A stretch of DNA of 64,000 nucleotides from Engelhardtia mirabilis (GTDB taxonomy: Bacteria; Planctomycetota; UBA1135; GCA-002686595), in contig NZ_CP036287.1 of the NCBI RefSeq assembly GCF_007748095.1, forward strand, positions 930,001 through 994,000, written 5' to 3'. Positions 28,898-37,627 of this stretch are shown piece after piece. Position numbers and translations under genes: made by a program. The notes under the pieces were generated by a model. That model was not told the DNA's origin, did no database searches, and saw nothing but the letters and a program-made list of their open reading frames with translations. Numbering within the stretch: the stretch's first letter is position 1; each line of letters begins with the position of its first letter.

Positions 28898-29575
28898 GGG
28901 GTGTTCGACGACGTCGTTCCGCGCTTCGGCCCGCCCGGAGGCCAACCCCGGCGGTGGGCGGCGGCGCGGACGCCCCGAAGTCGCAGGCCAGGGCCAGGTG
29001 CGATCGGCGGGCAGCGCTGGACCAGTGCACAAGGATGCCGTGGGGGGTGCCCGCGAACCACTCGCAGTCGCGCGGCAGTCCGCTCGCAGTGGATCGTCGC
29101 GCTTCGCCCCGCGGCCGCATTCTGAGCGCGTCCGCAGGCACTTCTCGCGCTGCCGACGTCGGGCCCAACAGCAGCGAGCGACTCCCGATTGGGTGGCTGT
29201 GTCGCCCCCTTCGCAGTCGGATCCGGCCCTCGAGCCTCCACCGTGCCCGATCATCGCCGGATGCCCCGCCGCCGCCTGCGGCGGGCAGACACGGACCGGG
29301 GGGCGATGTAGTCCGCATCGGGGCGGGTGACCGGCTCGGCGTCGGGCATCCTCGGCCACCGCGAGCGTGCCGATCGGGTCGTGGCGCCGGTCGTGCCGGA
29401 GCGAGCGTTCAATCGCGAGGGTTCGACGCACGGGATCGCTCCTTGGCTGTCGGAGCCGAGGGAGCCTCCAGCCGAGTTTTCGAACGACTTTCTGGCCGGT
29501 CCCGCCCGGCCCTGCGTTGAATCACCCAGCGACGGGTCTGCGCCTGTTGTGCGACACCCTCCCCGGACATCCGAC
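28898..29575. other. 678-bp region without a firm gene
   Basis: This lies between the start of the disrupted gene and the next sigma factor. The only coding-like signal is on the minus strand at 28881-29120: a 79-residue frame with high third-position GC (containing CEWFAGTPHGILVHWSSAA) that overlaps the start of the disrupted gene by 17 bases. It could be a small upstream gene or part of a decayed one. I recognise no family and see no ribosome site. Confidence 0.3.
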
Positions 29576-30085
29576 ATGAATCCGATCGACGACGTCTCGC
29601 TCTTCGAGCTGCTGCGGACCGAGCTCCGGCAGCTCGCGGTCCGGGCGATGGCTGGGCAGGCCCCCGGACACACCCTCCAGGCGACCGCCCTGATCGGAGA
29701 GGCCTACCTCCGTTTGGGTGGCAGTCGGGAGGCGGGCTTCGTCGACGAGCAGCATTTCCTGCGTTGCGCTGCCACGGCCATGCGGCATGCGCTGGTCGAC
29801 CATGCGCGACGTAAGGCGGCCGACAAGCGGGCCGGTGTGATCGTCGACTATCCGTTGGACGCCGTGGCCTGCAGCTTCGAGGATGGCGATATGGATTTGG
29901 AGGCCCTGCACGCGGCGCTCGAGGAGCTCGAGCTTCGCAGTCCGGAAATGGCGCGCGCCGTCGACCTGATCTACTTCGCCCAGGTCAGCAAGGCTGAGGC
30001 GGCGTCCTTGCTCGGGTTGCCGGAGCGGACGTTCCGTCGCAAGTGGGAGCTGACCCGAGCGTGGCTCCGGACTCGTCTGAGCTGA
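29576..30085 (+). CDS. ECF-like sigma factor (TIGR02999 type)
   Basis: This 169-residue factor matches the ECF-like group TIGR02999: LLRTELRQLAVRAMAGQAPGH near the start, then TLQATALIGEAYLRLGG, QHFLRCAATAMRHALVDHAR and a region-4 helix-turn-helix (AQVSKAEAASLLGLPERTFRRKWELTRAWL). The start ATG 29576 is where family similarity begins; the upstream open frame is not conserved. Its TGA overlaps the ATG of the kinase gene (TGATG), so translation is coupled and the two products probably act together. Confidence 0.9.
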   Translation: MNPIDDVSLFELLRTELRQLAVRAMAGQAPGHTLQATALIGEAYLRLGGSREAGFVDEQHFLRCAATAMRHALVDHARRKAADKRAGVIVDYPLDAVACSFEDGDMDLEALHAALEELELRSPEMARAVDLIYFAQVSKAEAASLLGLPERTFRRKWELTRAWLRTRLS

Positions 30086-32295
30086 TGGGGGCCAAGGAAG
30101 ATTCTTGGGAGGCGCTGCAGGCGATCTTCGATCGAGCGCGTGACCTCGAGGGCGACGAGCGCCTGGCCTTTCTCGATCAGGCCTGTGGCGAGGACACGGC
30201 CCTGCGCCAGGAGCTTGATCAACTCCTCGCAGTGGACCTGCCGGAGGACTTCCTCGCCGCTCCCAGCGCCCCCGCTGCACTGGGTAAAGCCTTTGGGGGC
30301 AACCTCACGGGCGCGGTCCTGGGCGAGTTCGAGATCGAGCGCGAGCTCGGCCGTGGCGGCATGGGCGTCGTGTTCCTCGCCCGCCAACCGGCCCTCGAGC
30401 GCAGCGTGGCCCTCAAGGTCCTGCCACCGATCCGGCGCGTGGACCGTGTCGCCGTGGAGAGGTTTCGTCGCGAGGCAATCGCCGCCAGCCGAATCCACCA
30501 CCCCGCGATCGCCCGCGTCATCACCGCCGGCGAAGACCAGGGACTCTTGTACTTCGCCATGGAGTACGTGCCCGGAGGCTCCGTGGCTGACGCAGCCGAT
30601 GAGCTGTTCGGGCGCCTGGGGGGGGCAGGAGTCGAGCGCCACCGAGCGGTCGCGCGCTTCATGGCCGACGTGGCCGAGGGCCTGGCCGCCGCCCATGAGA
30701 AGGGCGTGGTCCATCGGGACATCAAGCCCGGCAATGTGCTCGTCGGCGTCGACGGCAGGCCCCGGATCGTGGACTTCGGGCTGGCGCAGCTCGTCGACCT
30801 CGACCGGCTGACCCAGTCGGGACTGCCCGCGGGCACCTTCGACTACATGAGTCCCGAGCAGGCTCGGGCGCGCCGCTCGCTGATCGACTTCCGCACCGAC
30901 ATCTACTCGGCTGGCGCGATGCTCTACGACCTCCTCACCGGCCGGCCGCCGATCCGGGGAACGTCCGTCACCGACACGCTGCGCCGCATCGACCGCGACG
31001 ACCCACGGCCACCGTCCGCGGTGCAGGCGGGGATCCCGAGTGCCCTCGATGCGGTCTGCATGATGGCGCTGCGAAAGGAGCGGGACGACAGGTACCAATC
31101 GGCCCTGGACCTCGCCGCAGACCTGCGCCGCTTCGCTCAGGGACAGCCGGTAAGGGCCAAATCGGAGCCGATCCGGCGCCGCGTTGGGCGAGGTCTGCGG
31201 CGACGGCGAGGGACCATCGCGATCGCCTCGACGGTGGCCCTGCTCGCCACTTCCGGGCTGTTCGCGCAGAACGTGCGAGCGGCCTACCTCGGGCGCACGG
31301 CTGCGGTTGCATTCGAGCTGGCGAGCGGTGCGACCGCGAGGGTCGAAGTCGAACGAGCGGGGTCCCTGCCGCGCCTGCGCGAACCCACGGGCCGCTCCAT
31401 CGACCTGCGCGGGTCGCGGCAGGTGAGGCTGGACCCCGGGGCCTACTGGTTCGTGGTCGAGGTCGGCGACTCGAGGTTCGAGTTCGATCGCGCCTTGGCC
31501 GCCGGGGATAGCGCTCTGGTCCTGGTGCCGGACGCGGCCACGCTTCCGTCCAGGGAGGGGATGGTCGCAATAGAGCGCGGCCAGGCCACCTACGCGACGC
31601 GCCTCGGTCCGATCGTCGACGGCGCTCCGGGTGAGATGGGCCCGATCGTGGAGACGGTCGCACACGGCGCGTTCCTTATTGACCGCTCGCCGGTGTCGAG
31701 CGGTGAGTACTACGACTGGCTCGAGGCCGAGAGTCCAGGGCGCGGCGAGGCCTGGTCGCGCCGGATTCGGTCGACGGCTCCCGAGCATTGGCGCGAACTC
31801 CCCGCAACTTCGCTGAGCTACGGGGAAGCGCGGGCTTTCGCCGAGGCCCATGGCAAGCGCTTGCCGCGGCGGGTGGAGTGGTGTGCCGCGGCGCTCGGCG
31901 CAGAGGAGGAATGGTTCACTGAGCTGCTCGCGACGGATCGCGTCGACGACCTGGCCATTGGCGGACCGGCGCTGCTCGACTCGGACGGCGAGATCGCCCC
32001 GGTGCGCGAAGCCGCGGCCTTCGTGCGCTACGTCGTGCCGGGGGGCAGCGAGCCGCTCGGCCCGCTCGGCTTGACCAACCTCGTCGGTGGGGTGCAGGAG
32101 TGGACCTGCGAGGCCGCTCCGGTCGATCCCGCCATCGAGGGCATCGCATCGCTACACATGCAGGGGATCATCGGCACTCGTTGGTCGACGTCGCGCGACG
32201 TCCTCGAGCCCCTTCTGCTCACGCAACTCGGTTTTGCTCCGCCGGACCAGATCGACATGGGCATCGGATTCCGGTGCGTCATTCCTCTCGAGTGA
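30085..32295 (+). CDS. Ser/Thr protein kinase fused to an FGE/sulfatase-modifying-factor-like domain
   Basis: This 736-residue protein has a kinase domain at about 81-345 with GRGGMG (89-94), catalytic K111 in VALKVL, HRD at 210-212, DFG at 230-232 and GTFDYMSPEQ. A transmembrane helix follows at about 377-395 (GTIAIASTVALLATSGLFA). The ectodomain begins with a beta unit and then a SUMF1/formylglycine-generating-enzyme-like fold at about 490-735: FLIDRSPVSSGEYYDWL, LPATSLSYGEARAFAEAHGKRLPRRVEWCAAAL, LTNLVGGVQEWTC and GFRCVI. The order kinase, membrane, FGE-like is known in Planctomycetota kinases, where the outer domain probably senses a ligand rather than acting as an enzyme. Coupled to the sigma gene by a TGATG overlap. 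Confidence 0.9.
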   Translation: MGAKEDSWEALQAIFDRARDLEGDERLAFLDQACGEDTALRQELDQLLAVDLPEDFLAAPSAPAALGKAFGGNLTGAVLGEFEIERELGRGGMGVVFLARQPALERSVALKVLPPIRRVDRVAVERFRREAIAASRIHHPAIARVITAGEDQGLLYFAMEYVPGGSVADAADELFGRLGGAGVERHRAVARFMADVAEGLAAAHEKGVVHRDIKPGNVLVGVDGRPRIVDFGLAQLVDLDRLTQSGLPAGTFDYMSPEQARARRSLIDFRTDIYSAGAMLYDLLTGRPPIRGTSVTDTLRRIDRDDPRPPSAVQAGIPSALDAVCMMALRKERDDRYQSALDLAADLRRFAQGQPVRAKSEPIRRRVGRGLRRRRGTIAIASTVALLATSGLFAQNVRAAYLGRTAAVAFELASGATARVEVERAGSLPRLREPTGRSIDLRGSRQVRLDPGAYWFVVEVGDSRFEFDRALAAGDSALVLVPDAATLPSREGMVAIERGQATYATRLGPIVDGAPGEMGPIVETVAHGAFLIDRSPVSSGEYYDWLEAESPGRGEAWSRRIRSTAPEHWRELPATSLSYGEARAFAEAHGKRLPRRVEWCAAALGAEEEWFTELLATDRVDDLAIGGPALLDSDGEIAPVREAAAFVRYVVPGGSEPLGPLGLTNLVGGVQEWTCEAAPVDPAIEGIASLHMQGIIGTRWSTSRDVLEPLLLTQLGFAPPDQIDMGIGFRCVIPLE

Positions 32296-32364
32296 ACTGC
32301 GCTGCGTGCACCAATTGGGTGGCACGAGCTACCCCGCTAAGACCTACCCCGACCTTTCGAATCC

Positions 32365-32877
32365 ATGACTGAAGTTGCTAGTCAGTACACTTGTTCGCTC
32401 CTCCTTGACTTCCCGCGTGAAGCGAAGAAGCGGGAGAACGTGGTCCTCACCGAGGAGTTTGGTGACTCGGACCTTCTCGCTGCATTGAAGCGGGACCGAG
32501 CCAAGCTGTTCTCCAGCAACCAGGCCGTCTACCTGGCACTGGTTCAGCTGTCCTCGCGCAAGGGGACTCTCGCAGTGGATCTCTCCGAGGGCGCCGCGGC
32601 CGTGCAAAGCAAGTTCCGCGAGAAGGCGCGCGCGTTCGTGAAGCAATGCAACGAGATCCTCGCGCTCGCGGGAGTGAAACTCGTGCTCGAGCGAACTGCA
32701 GACGACAAGTCGGAGACGCCCACCTGCATCCGTTGGGTCTGGGAGGGCGGGCAACTCGTGGCCAAGTACAACTACGGCATCGGCTTGGAGGGTCTTGCCG
32801 GGGTGATGGAAGGGGAGAAGGAGCTGACGCTCCACCTCTCCGTCCGGGCCGAGTTCAACCTGGCCATTCTGGATTGA
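32365..32877 (+). CDS. hypothetical cytoplasmic protein
   Basis: A 170-residue protein without signal or membrane segments. Its base composition at the 5' end is less GC-rich than its neighbours. Residues 80-110 form a long charged helix (EGAAAVQSKFREKARAFVKQCNEILALAG) and the C-terminus is beta-like (LTLHLSVRAEFNLAILD). No family is recognised. It may be a recent arrival; it converges on pdxJ with 18 bases between the stops. Confidence 0.6.
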   Translation: MTEVASQYTCSLLLDFPREAKKRENVVLTEEFGDSDLLAALKRDRAKLFSSNQAVYLALVQLSSRKGTLAVDLSEGAAAVQSKFREKARAFVKQCNEILALAGVKLVLERTADDKSETPTCIRWVWEGGQLVAKYNYGIGLEGLAGVMEGEKELTLHLSVRAEFNLAILD

Positions 32878-32895
32878 CCCCGGCCGGGCGGCCGC

Positions 32896-33633
32896 TCAAC
32901 CGCGCGCCGCTCGCACGAGCGCCAGCATCTCGCGCACCGCCGCCGCCGCGCCGACCATCAGCGAGCGGGCGACGATCGAGTGCCCGATGTTCAGCTCCTC
33001 GACCTGCTCGATCGCGGCCACCGGCTTGACGTTCTGGTAGTCGAGCCCGTGACCCGCGTTGACGCGCAGGCCCAGCTCGACGCCCCTGGCGGCGGCGCGG
33101 TGCAGGCGTTCCAGCTCGCGCTGCTGCTCGTCGCCGGCGGCGTTGGCGTAGGTGCCGGTGTGGAGCTCGACGAACTGGGCGCCCAGCTCGGCGGAGGCTT
33201 CGAGCTGCACCTCGTCCGGATCGACGAACAGGCTCACCGCGCCGCCGGTCTCGACCAGGCGCGGGATCAGGCTCGACAGGCGCGCGCGCTCGGAGACCAC
33301 GTCGAGGCCGCCCTCGGTGGTGACCTCCTGGCGGTTCTCGGGGACGATGCAGTACTCGTCCGCGCCGCACTCGAGGGTGAAGGCGATGATCTCGGGGTCG
33401 AGGGACAACTCCAGGTTCAAGAGCGTCCCGATCGCCCGTCGCATGCGCAGCACGTCGTGGTCCTGGATGTGCCGGCGATCCTTGCGCAGGTGCACCGTGA
33501 TCCCCTGGGCCCCGGCGCCCTCGGCCAATAGGGCCCACTCGACCGGATCGGGGAAGGCCGCGTGGCGGGCCTGGCGGACGGTGGCCACGTGGTCGCAGTT
33601 GACGTGGAGGCGGGGGGCGGGCGCTTCGTTCAT
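32896..33633 (-). CDS. pdxJ: pyridoxine 5'-phosphate synthase
   Basis: PdxJ condenses 1-deoxyxylulose 5-phosphate with 3-amino-2-oxopropyl phosphate to give pyridoxine 5'-phosphate in the DXP-dependent vitamin B6 pathway. The 245-residue length is normal for this TIM-barrel enzyme. Family motifs are clear: LHVNCDHVATVRQAR at the N-terminus, GAQGITVHLRKDRRHIQDHDV, CIVPENRQEVTTEGGLDV, VSLFVDPD, VELHTGTYA, LRVNAGHGLDYQNV and ELNIGHSIVARSLMVG. The start is ATG 33633, seven bases after TAAGAT (33641-33646). It is divergent from rsmD, with 42 bases between the two starts. Confidence 0.97.
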   Translation of the reverse strand: MNEAPAPRLHVNCDHVATVRQARHAAFPDPVEWALLAEGAGAQGITVHLRKDRRHIQDHDVLRMRRAIGTLLNLELSLDPEIIAFTLECGADEYCIVPENRQEVTTEGGLDVVSERARLSSLIPRLVETGGAVSLFVDPDEVQLEASAELGAQFVELHTGTYANAAGDEQQRELERLHRAAARGVELGLRVNAGHGLDYQNVKPVAAIEQVEELNIGHSIVARSLMVGAAAAVREMLALVRAARG

Positions 33634-33640
33634 GGCGACG

Positions 33641-33646
33641 ATCTTA
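33641..33646 (-). promoter_or_regulatory. -10-like TAAGAT before pdxJ
   Basis: On the minus strand TAAGAT (5 of 6 match to TATAAT by base set) ends seven bases before ATG 33633. Confidence 0.5.
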
Positions 33647-33662
33647 GGACGCGGCTCCGCGC

Positions 33663-33668
33663 TATCCT
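33663..33668 (+). promoter_or_regulatory. -10-like TATCCT before rsmD
   Basis: TATCCT ends seven bases before GTG 33676. With the pdxJ hexamer on the other strand it forms a compact divergent promoter pair within 42 bases. Confidence 0.45.
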
Positions 33669-33675
33669 GCGCGCC

Positions 33676-34236
33676 GTGAAGATCCTCGGCGGAGAGCACC
33701 GTGGGCGCGCACTGCGCGCCCCCAAGGGACATGCCACGCGGCCGATGTTGGCCATGGTGCGCGAGTCGATGTTCCAGATCGCCGGGCCCTGGCTCGACGG
33801 GGGGCGGGTGCTCGACCTGTTCAGCGGATCCGGGTCGTTGGGGCTCGAGGCGCTCAGCCGCGGCGCGGCGAGCGTGCGCTTCTTCGAGATCAGCCGTGAG
33901 GCGCGGGAGACCCTTGAGCAGAACATCGCTCTCTTGGGCGGCGGCGAGCGCTGCACCGTGGTCGCCGGGGACGCGGTCGAGCCGGGCCTGTGGGGGCCGG
34001 GGCCCTTCGACCTCGTGCTCCTGGACCCGCCCTTCCCGATGATTCGCGCCACGGACGGCCGGACCAAGGTCCTGGCGGCCCTCGAGGCTCTGGCGGCGGG
34101 CCCGCTCGAGGAGGAGGGCCTGATCGTCCTGCACGTGCCGCGGGGCGCGCTGACCCCCGCCAACATCCCCGCGGACCTGGCCCACACGGTCCGCGAGCAC
34201 GGCGACCAGGCGGTCTGGTACCTCCAGCGGCGCTGA
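33676..34236 (+). CDS. rsmD: 16S rRNA (guanine(966)-N2)-methyltransferase RsmD
   Basis: RsmD methylates G966 of 16S rRNA on the assembling small subunit. The 186-residue product has the family start KILGGEHRGRALRAPKG, followed by TRPMLAMVRESMFQI, the SAM-binding motif VLDLFSGSGSLGLEALSRGA, and the catalytic-type motif IV LVLLDPPF (DPPF). The start is GTG 33676, matching the family N-terminus and the TATCCT element; the frame is open further upstream only as overlap with pdxJ. Confidence 0.95.
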   Translation: MKILGGEHRGRALRAPKGHATRPMLAMVRESMFQIAGPWLDGGRVLDLFSGSGSLGLEALSRGAASVRFFEISREARETLEQNIALLGGGERCTVVAGDAVEPGLWGPGPFDLVLLDPPFPMIRATDGRTKVLAALEALAAGPLEEEGLIVLHVPRGALTPANIPADLAHTVREHGDQAVWYLQRR

Positions 34237-34294
34237 CGGGAAGCAGGCCGGGCGGCGCTCAGGCACCCCGGCGGTGGGGGTCGATAGAGCGGCC

Positions 34295-34936
34295 ATGTTG
34301 CGCCCGACCCGCACCCTCCTGGCCGCCGCCAGCCTCTCCCTGGCCTGGATCGCCGGGGCCCTGGCCACCGACGGGCCGATCCCGGCCGACGCGCCCCAGG
34401 CAGAGCCTGTCGCGATCGACCTCAGCGTCCTGCGCGACAGGCCCCTTCGGCACCTGGGGACCCGCGTGCGGACCGTGATCCAACTCTCCAGCTACGACGA
34501 GCCGTGGCAGGCCCAGATCGGACGCTTCGGGCCCTCGCACTTCGCTCGCATCAGCGCCTGGAGCGACACGCAGTTCCCCTGGGTCACCGCGGACTACCTC
34601 AGCCCCGCGCCCTTCCTCTTCACGCGCCGCGATTCGACCGCCGACTTCGTGCTCCGCAACGCTCGCGCCCACGAGCGCTTCGCAGTGACCCTCGACGTGT
34701 GCGAGCAGTTCGGCGGCGAGCCCTGGTGCGAGATCGTCGAGCTCGAGCGCATCGAACCGTCGATCAACGAGGGCTGCGTGCTGCACGCCTCGCGGGCCAT
34801 CGAGTCCCGGGACAAGGGCGCGGTCGAGTTGGCCTACTCCGAGCTGGAACGGGCCCTCGCCAGCCCGATGCCGGCACCGGCGCACGGGGCCCTCGAGGCC
34901 TTGCGCGCCAAGTGGCAGGCGGCGGACGGGCGCTGA
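34295..34936 (+). CDS. secreted or periplasmic protein of unknown function
   Basis: A 213-residue product with a signal sequence (MLRPTRTLLAAASLSLAWIAGALA), which sets the start at ATG 34295. The mature part has a possible OB-like beta segment (LGTRVRTVIQLSSYDEPW, RFAVTLDVCEQFGGEPWCEIVELERI) and a helical C-terminus. The two cysteines near residues 137 and 145 could form a disulfide. No family is recognised with confidence. It lies 58 bases after rsmD on the same strand. Confidence 0.65.
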   Translation: MLRPTRTLLAAASLSLAWIAGALATDGPIPADAPQAEPVAIDLSVLRDRPLRHLGTRVRTVIQLSSYDEPWQAQIGRFGPSHFARISAWSDTQFPWVTADYLSPAPFLFTRRDSTADFVLRNARAHERFAVTLDVCEQFGGEPWCEIVELERIEPSINEGCVLHASRAIESRDKGAVELAYSELERALASPMPAPAHGALEALRAKWQAADGR

Positions 34937-34975
34937 CCGGCGCCCCGAGGTCGACAGGATGGGCCGGGGTCTGCG

Positions 34976-34981
34976 TAGGAT
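34976..34981 (+). promoter_or_regulatory. -10-like TAGGAT before the DUF2784 gene
   Basis: TAGGAT ends eight bases before GTG 34990. Confidence 0.45.
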
Positions 34982-34989
34982 CGGGCGCC

Positions 34990-35397
34990 GTGCGCGTCCT
35001 CCTCGCTGATCTGATCGTCGTCGCCCACCTGGCCTACGTCCTGTTCGTGGTCGTCGGGCTGGGGTTGATCCTGGTGGGTTGGTGGCGTGGCTGGGCCTGG
35101 GTCCGCAGCCCGCTCTTCCGACTGGCGCACCTGGCGGCGATCGCCCTGGTTGCGGCCGAAGCCGTCGCGGGGGTGACCTGCCCCCTGACGATCTGGGAGT
35201 ACGACCTGCGCGTCGCGGCCGGGCAGGCCCCGGAAGAGATCGGCTTCGTCGCGCGGATCGCCCGCGACGTGCTGTTCTTCGACGTCCCCGAGGAGGCCTT
35301 CCGGCCCTGGTACGTGGGCTTCCTGGGGCTGGTGGTGCTGACACTCTTCTGCGTCCGCCCCACTCGCCGTTGGAAAGAATCGCGCGCGGGGGGTTGA
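34990..35397 (+). CDS. DUF2784 family membrane protein
   Basis: A 135-residue integral membrane protein with four hydrophobic segments: LLADLIVVAHLAYVLFVVVG, LFRLAHLAAIALVAAEAV, a middle VTCPLTIWEYDLR motif, and WYVGFLGLVVLTLFCV. The order HxxYVLFVVxG, then CPLTxWExxLR, is the DUF2784 signature. The start is GTG 34990, eight bases after TAGGAT. The biochemical role of the family is unknown. Confidence 0.88.
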   Translation: MRVLLADLIVVAHLAYVLFVVVGLGLILVGWWRGWAWVRSPLFRLAHLAAIALVAAEAVAGVTCPLTIWEYDLRVAAGQAPEEIGFVARIARDVLFFDVPEEAFRPWYVGFLGLVVLTLFCVRPTRRWKESRAGG

Positions 35398-35605
35398 CGG
35401 GACCCGGTCGGGTTCTGTTAGGTTAGGCGCTCGTTCGGGTTTCTGCCCGGCCGAGGCCCCGACCCAGCGCACGACACCACCACCCATCGGAACCGCGTGG
35501 TGCCGCCTTCGGGCGGCTCAGCTTCCGCGCGGGCTCCAGGTGCTGGGGAGGGGCCTCGGCACCCTCGACTCCCTCGCATCGCGGCCGGCGGCGCGGGGGA
35601 TGCGT
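35393..35605 (+). ncRNA. candidate structured RNA or leader before recN
   Basis: A good -35 (TTGACG at 35393, overlapping the previous stop) is followed after about 18 bases by TTAGGT/TAGGTT as a -10-like site. Downstream, 35450-35460 (GCCGAGGCCCC) pairs perfectly with 35550-35560 over 11 bp, enclosing a CACCAC/GTGGTG hairpin (35475-35502) and a GCCGCC-TTCG-GGCGGC hairpin (35502-35517). A further CGCATC/GATGCG hairpin follows at 35576-35605. It matches no RNA family I know; signature sequences of SRP RNA, RNase P RNA and tmRNA are absent. It could be an independent small RNA or the 5' leader of recN. Confidence 0.35.
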
Positions 35606-35689
35606 CGGTGGGCAGGGCTCGGGCGACTCCTTGTCCGACCGACCTGACCAAACGGGACGGCCCATCCGGGCGGTCCAACGGAGCGCGCC

Positions 35690-37603
35690 ATGCTCGTCGA
35701 CTTGACTGTTCGCAACCTGGCCCTGATCGAAGAGGCGCGCCTGGGGTTCGGTCCCGGGTTGAACGCCATCACCGGTGAGACTGGCGCGGGCAAGAGTTTG
35801 ATCGTGACCGGGCTCGAGCTCCTGCTCGGCGAGCGGCCCAAGGGCGGGGCGGCCACCTGGGTGCGGTCGGGCAGCGATCGAGCCGAGGTCGAGGGGCGCT
35901 TCGTGGTCCCCGAGGGGCCCCTGGCGCGCAGGATCGAGGCTTTCGTCACGACCGAGTTGCCGTCCTTCCTCGAGGAGTGGCGCGACGAGGCCGGGGTGAC
36001 CGGGGAGCGCGAACTGTTGCTCTCGCGCAGCCTCGAAGTCGGCGGGCGGACGCGGGCTTGGATCAACCACCGTCCGGTCACGCGCCGGGCCCTGGTCGAG
36101 CTGGCGGCGATGCTGGTCGAGATCCACGGACAGAACACCCATCAGCGGTTGCTGGAGCCGGAGCACCAGCTCGAGTTGCTCGACGCCTCCGGGGAGTCGA
36201 CCGGTCGCGCGCGGGCGGCTTACAGCGAGGCGCGGCGGCGCTGGCTGGCCCTGGCCACCGAGATCGAGGATCACCTCGGCCGGCGCCGCGAGCGGCGGGA
36301 GCGGTTGGAGTTCCTGCGCTTCCAGGTGGGCGAGCTCGAAGCACTGGGCCTGGAGGCCGGGGAGACCGATCGCCTGCGCGCGGAGCGCGCGCGCCTGCGC
36401 CACGCTTCGGGCCTCGAGCGCGACCTGCGCGCGTGGCTCGACGGGTTGAGCGAAGGCGAGCTGCCGGCCCTCGACCGGCTGCGCGGCGCGGCCCGAGGCG
36501 TGGCCGAGTGGGCTGACAAGGTGGTCGAGCTCTCGGACGCGGCGGAGGAGCTGGGTGCGGCCCAGATCCACCTCGAGGAGGCGACAGCCCTCTTGATCTC
36601 CTTCGTCGACTCGGTGGAGCTCGATCCCCGTCGGCTCGACCAGGTCGAGGGGCGGCTGGCGGAGATCGAGCGTCTGGCGAGCAAGCACGGGGTCGAAGCG
36701 GCGCGGCTCGATGTGCGTTTCGACGAGCTGGCGGCCGAAGCTGCCGAGCTGGAAGAGGCGGAGGGCGGCCTCGAAGAGCTGATTCGCGCCCGCGACGAGG
36801 CCCTGGAGGTCGTGCGGGAGGAGGCCGACAAGCTGACGCGTGCGCGGCGCCGGCTGGCGCCGCGTCTTGCCAAGGGCGTGCGGCGATCCCTCGCCAGCCT
36901 CGGCCTGGGACACGCCACCTTCGAGGTCGCTGTGGAGCCCAATCGGGCCCAGGGCGCAGCTGCAGGGGCGCTGACCTTGGTCGCGAGTGCCGAGGCCGGG
37001 GCGAATTCGGCCGGCAAATCCGGATCGAAGGCTCTGCACTCATCGAAGGCTCTGCACTCATCCAAAGCCCTGCGCGCATCGGCTGAGCCGCGCAGCGGCC
37101 GCGATTCCGATGGTCCGGACTTCGAGCACCTGCGGGCGCTGTTCGGTCCCAGCGGCGCCGACCGGGTCGACTTTCTACTCGCAGCGAACAAGGGTGAACC
37201 CACGCGACCGCTGCGGCACGTGGCTTCGGGCGGGGAGGCGGCCAGGGTCATGCTGGCCCTGCGCTCGGCCTTGGCCGGATGCGAAGAGCCCCGAACTCTG
37301 GTCTTCGACGAGATCGACACCGGCGTGGGCGGGCGGCTCGGTCCCGAGTTGGGCCAGCACATGCGGGCCCTGGGCCTGCACCACCAGGTGCTCAGCGTGA
37401 CCCACCTCGCGGCCATCGCTGCCTGCGGCCACCGACACCTGGTCGTTCGCAAGGCCGTGCGGCGGGGCCGGACCCGGACCGCGGTGGCCATGCTCGAGGG
37501 CGAGGCGCGGGTCTCGGAGGTCGCGGACATGATCGCCGGCGGCGCAGAGCAGGCCACGGCCCAGGCCGAGGCTCGGCGGCTCATCGACGCGGTCGCCGTT
37601 TGA
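35690..37603 (+). CDS. recN: DNA repair protein RecN
   Basis: RecN is an SMC-like ATPase that acts at DNA double-strand breaks. The 637-residue product has the N-terminal NLALIEEARLGFGPGLNAITGETGAGKS with Walker A at 29-36, a long coiled-coil middle, and the C-terminal signature VASGGEAARVMLALRSAL with Walker B LVFDEIDTGVGG, followed by HQVLSVTHLAAIA. It is longer than common RecN (about 550-570) because of insertions, including a tandem SKALHS repeat at about residues 446-463. Start ATG 35690 agrees with the family. Confidence 0.96.
   Translation: MLVDLTVRNLALIEEARLGFGPGLNAITGETGAGKSLIVTGLELLLGERPKGGAATWVRSGSDRAEVEGRFVVPEGPLARRIEAFVTTELPSFLEEWRDEAGVTGERELLLSRSLEVGGRTRAWINHRPVTRRALVELAAMLVEIHGQNTHQRLLEPEHQLELLDASGESTGRARAAYSEARRRWLALATEIEDHLGRRRERRERLEFLRFQVGELEALGLEAGETDRLRAERARLRHASGLERDLRAWLDGLSEGELPALDRLRGAARGVAEWADKVVELSDAAEELGAAQIHLEEATALLISFVDSVELDPRRLDQVEGRLAEIERLASKHGVEAARLDVRFDELAAEAAELEEAEGGLEELIRARDEALEVVREEADKLTRARRRLAPRLAKGVRRSLASLGLGHATFEVAVEPNRAQGAAAGALTLVASAEAGANSAGKSGSKALHSSKALHSSKALRASAEPRSGRDSDGPDFEHLRALFGPSGADRVDFLLAANKGEPTRPLRHVASGGEAARVMLALRSALAGCEEPRTLVFDEIDTGVGGRLGPELGQHMRALGLHHQVLSVTHLAAIAACGHRHLVVRKAVRRGRTRTAVAMLEGEARVSEVADMIAGGAEQATAQAEARRLIDAVAV
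37025..37078 (+). repeat. three 18-bp in-frame repeats within recN
   Basis: Units at 37025-37042 and 37043-37060 are identical and 37061-37078 is a degenerate third. They encode SKALHS, SKALHS, SKALRA in a low-complexity insertion before the C-terminal ATPase lobe. Eighteen-base units keep the frame, so copy number can change without breaking the gene. Confidence 0.85.
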
Positions 37604-37627
37604 GGTCGAGGAAGGTCCTTGGCTGTG

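Noticed and set aside
35430..35690. SRP RNA, RNase P RNA or tmRNA in the gap before recN
   Set aside because: Signature sequences of these RNAs were not found, so only a generic structured RNA is proposed.
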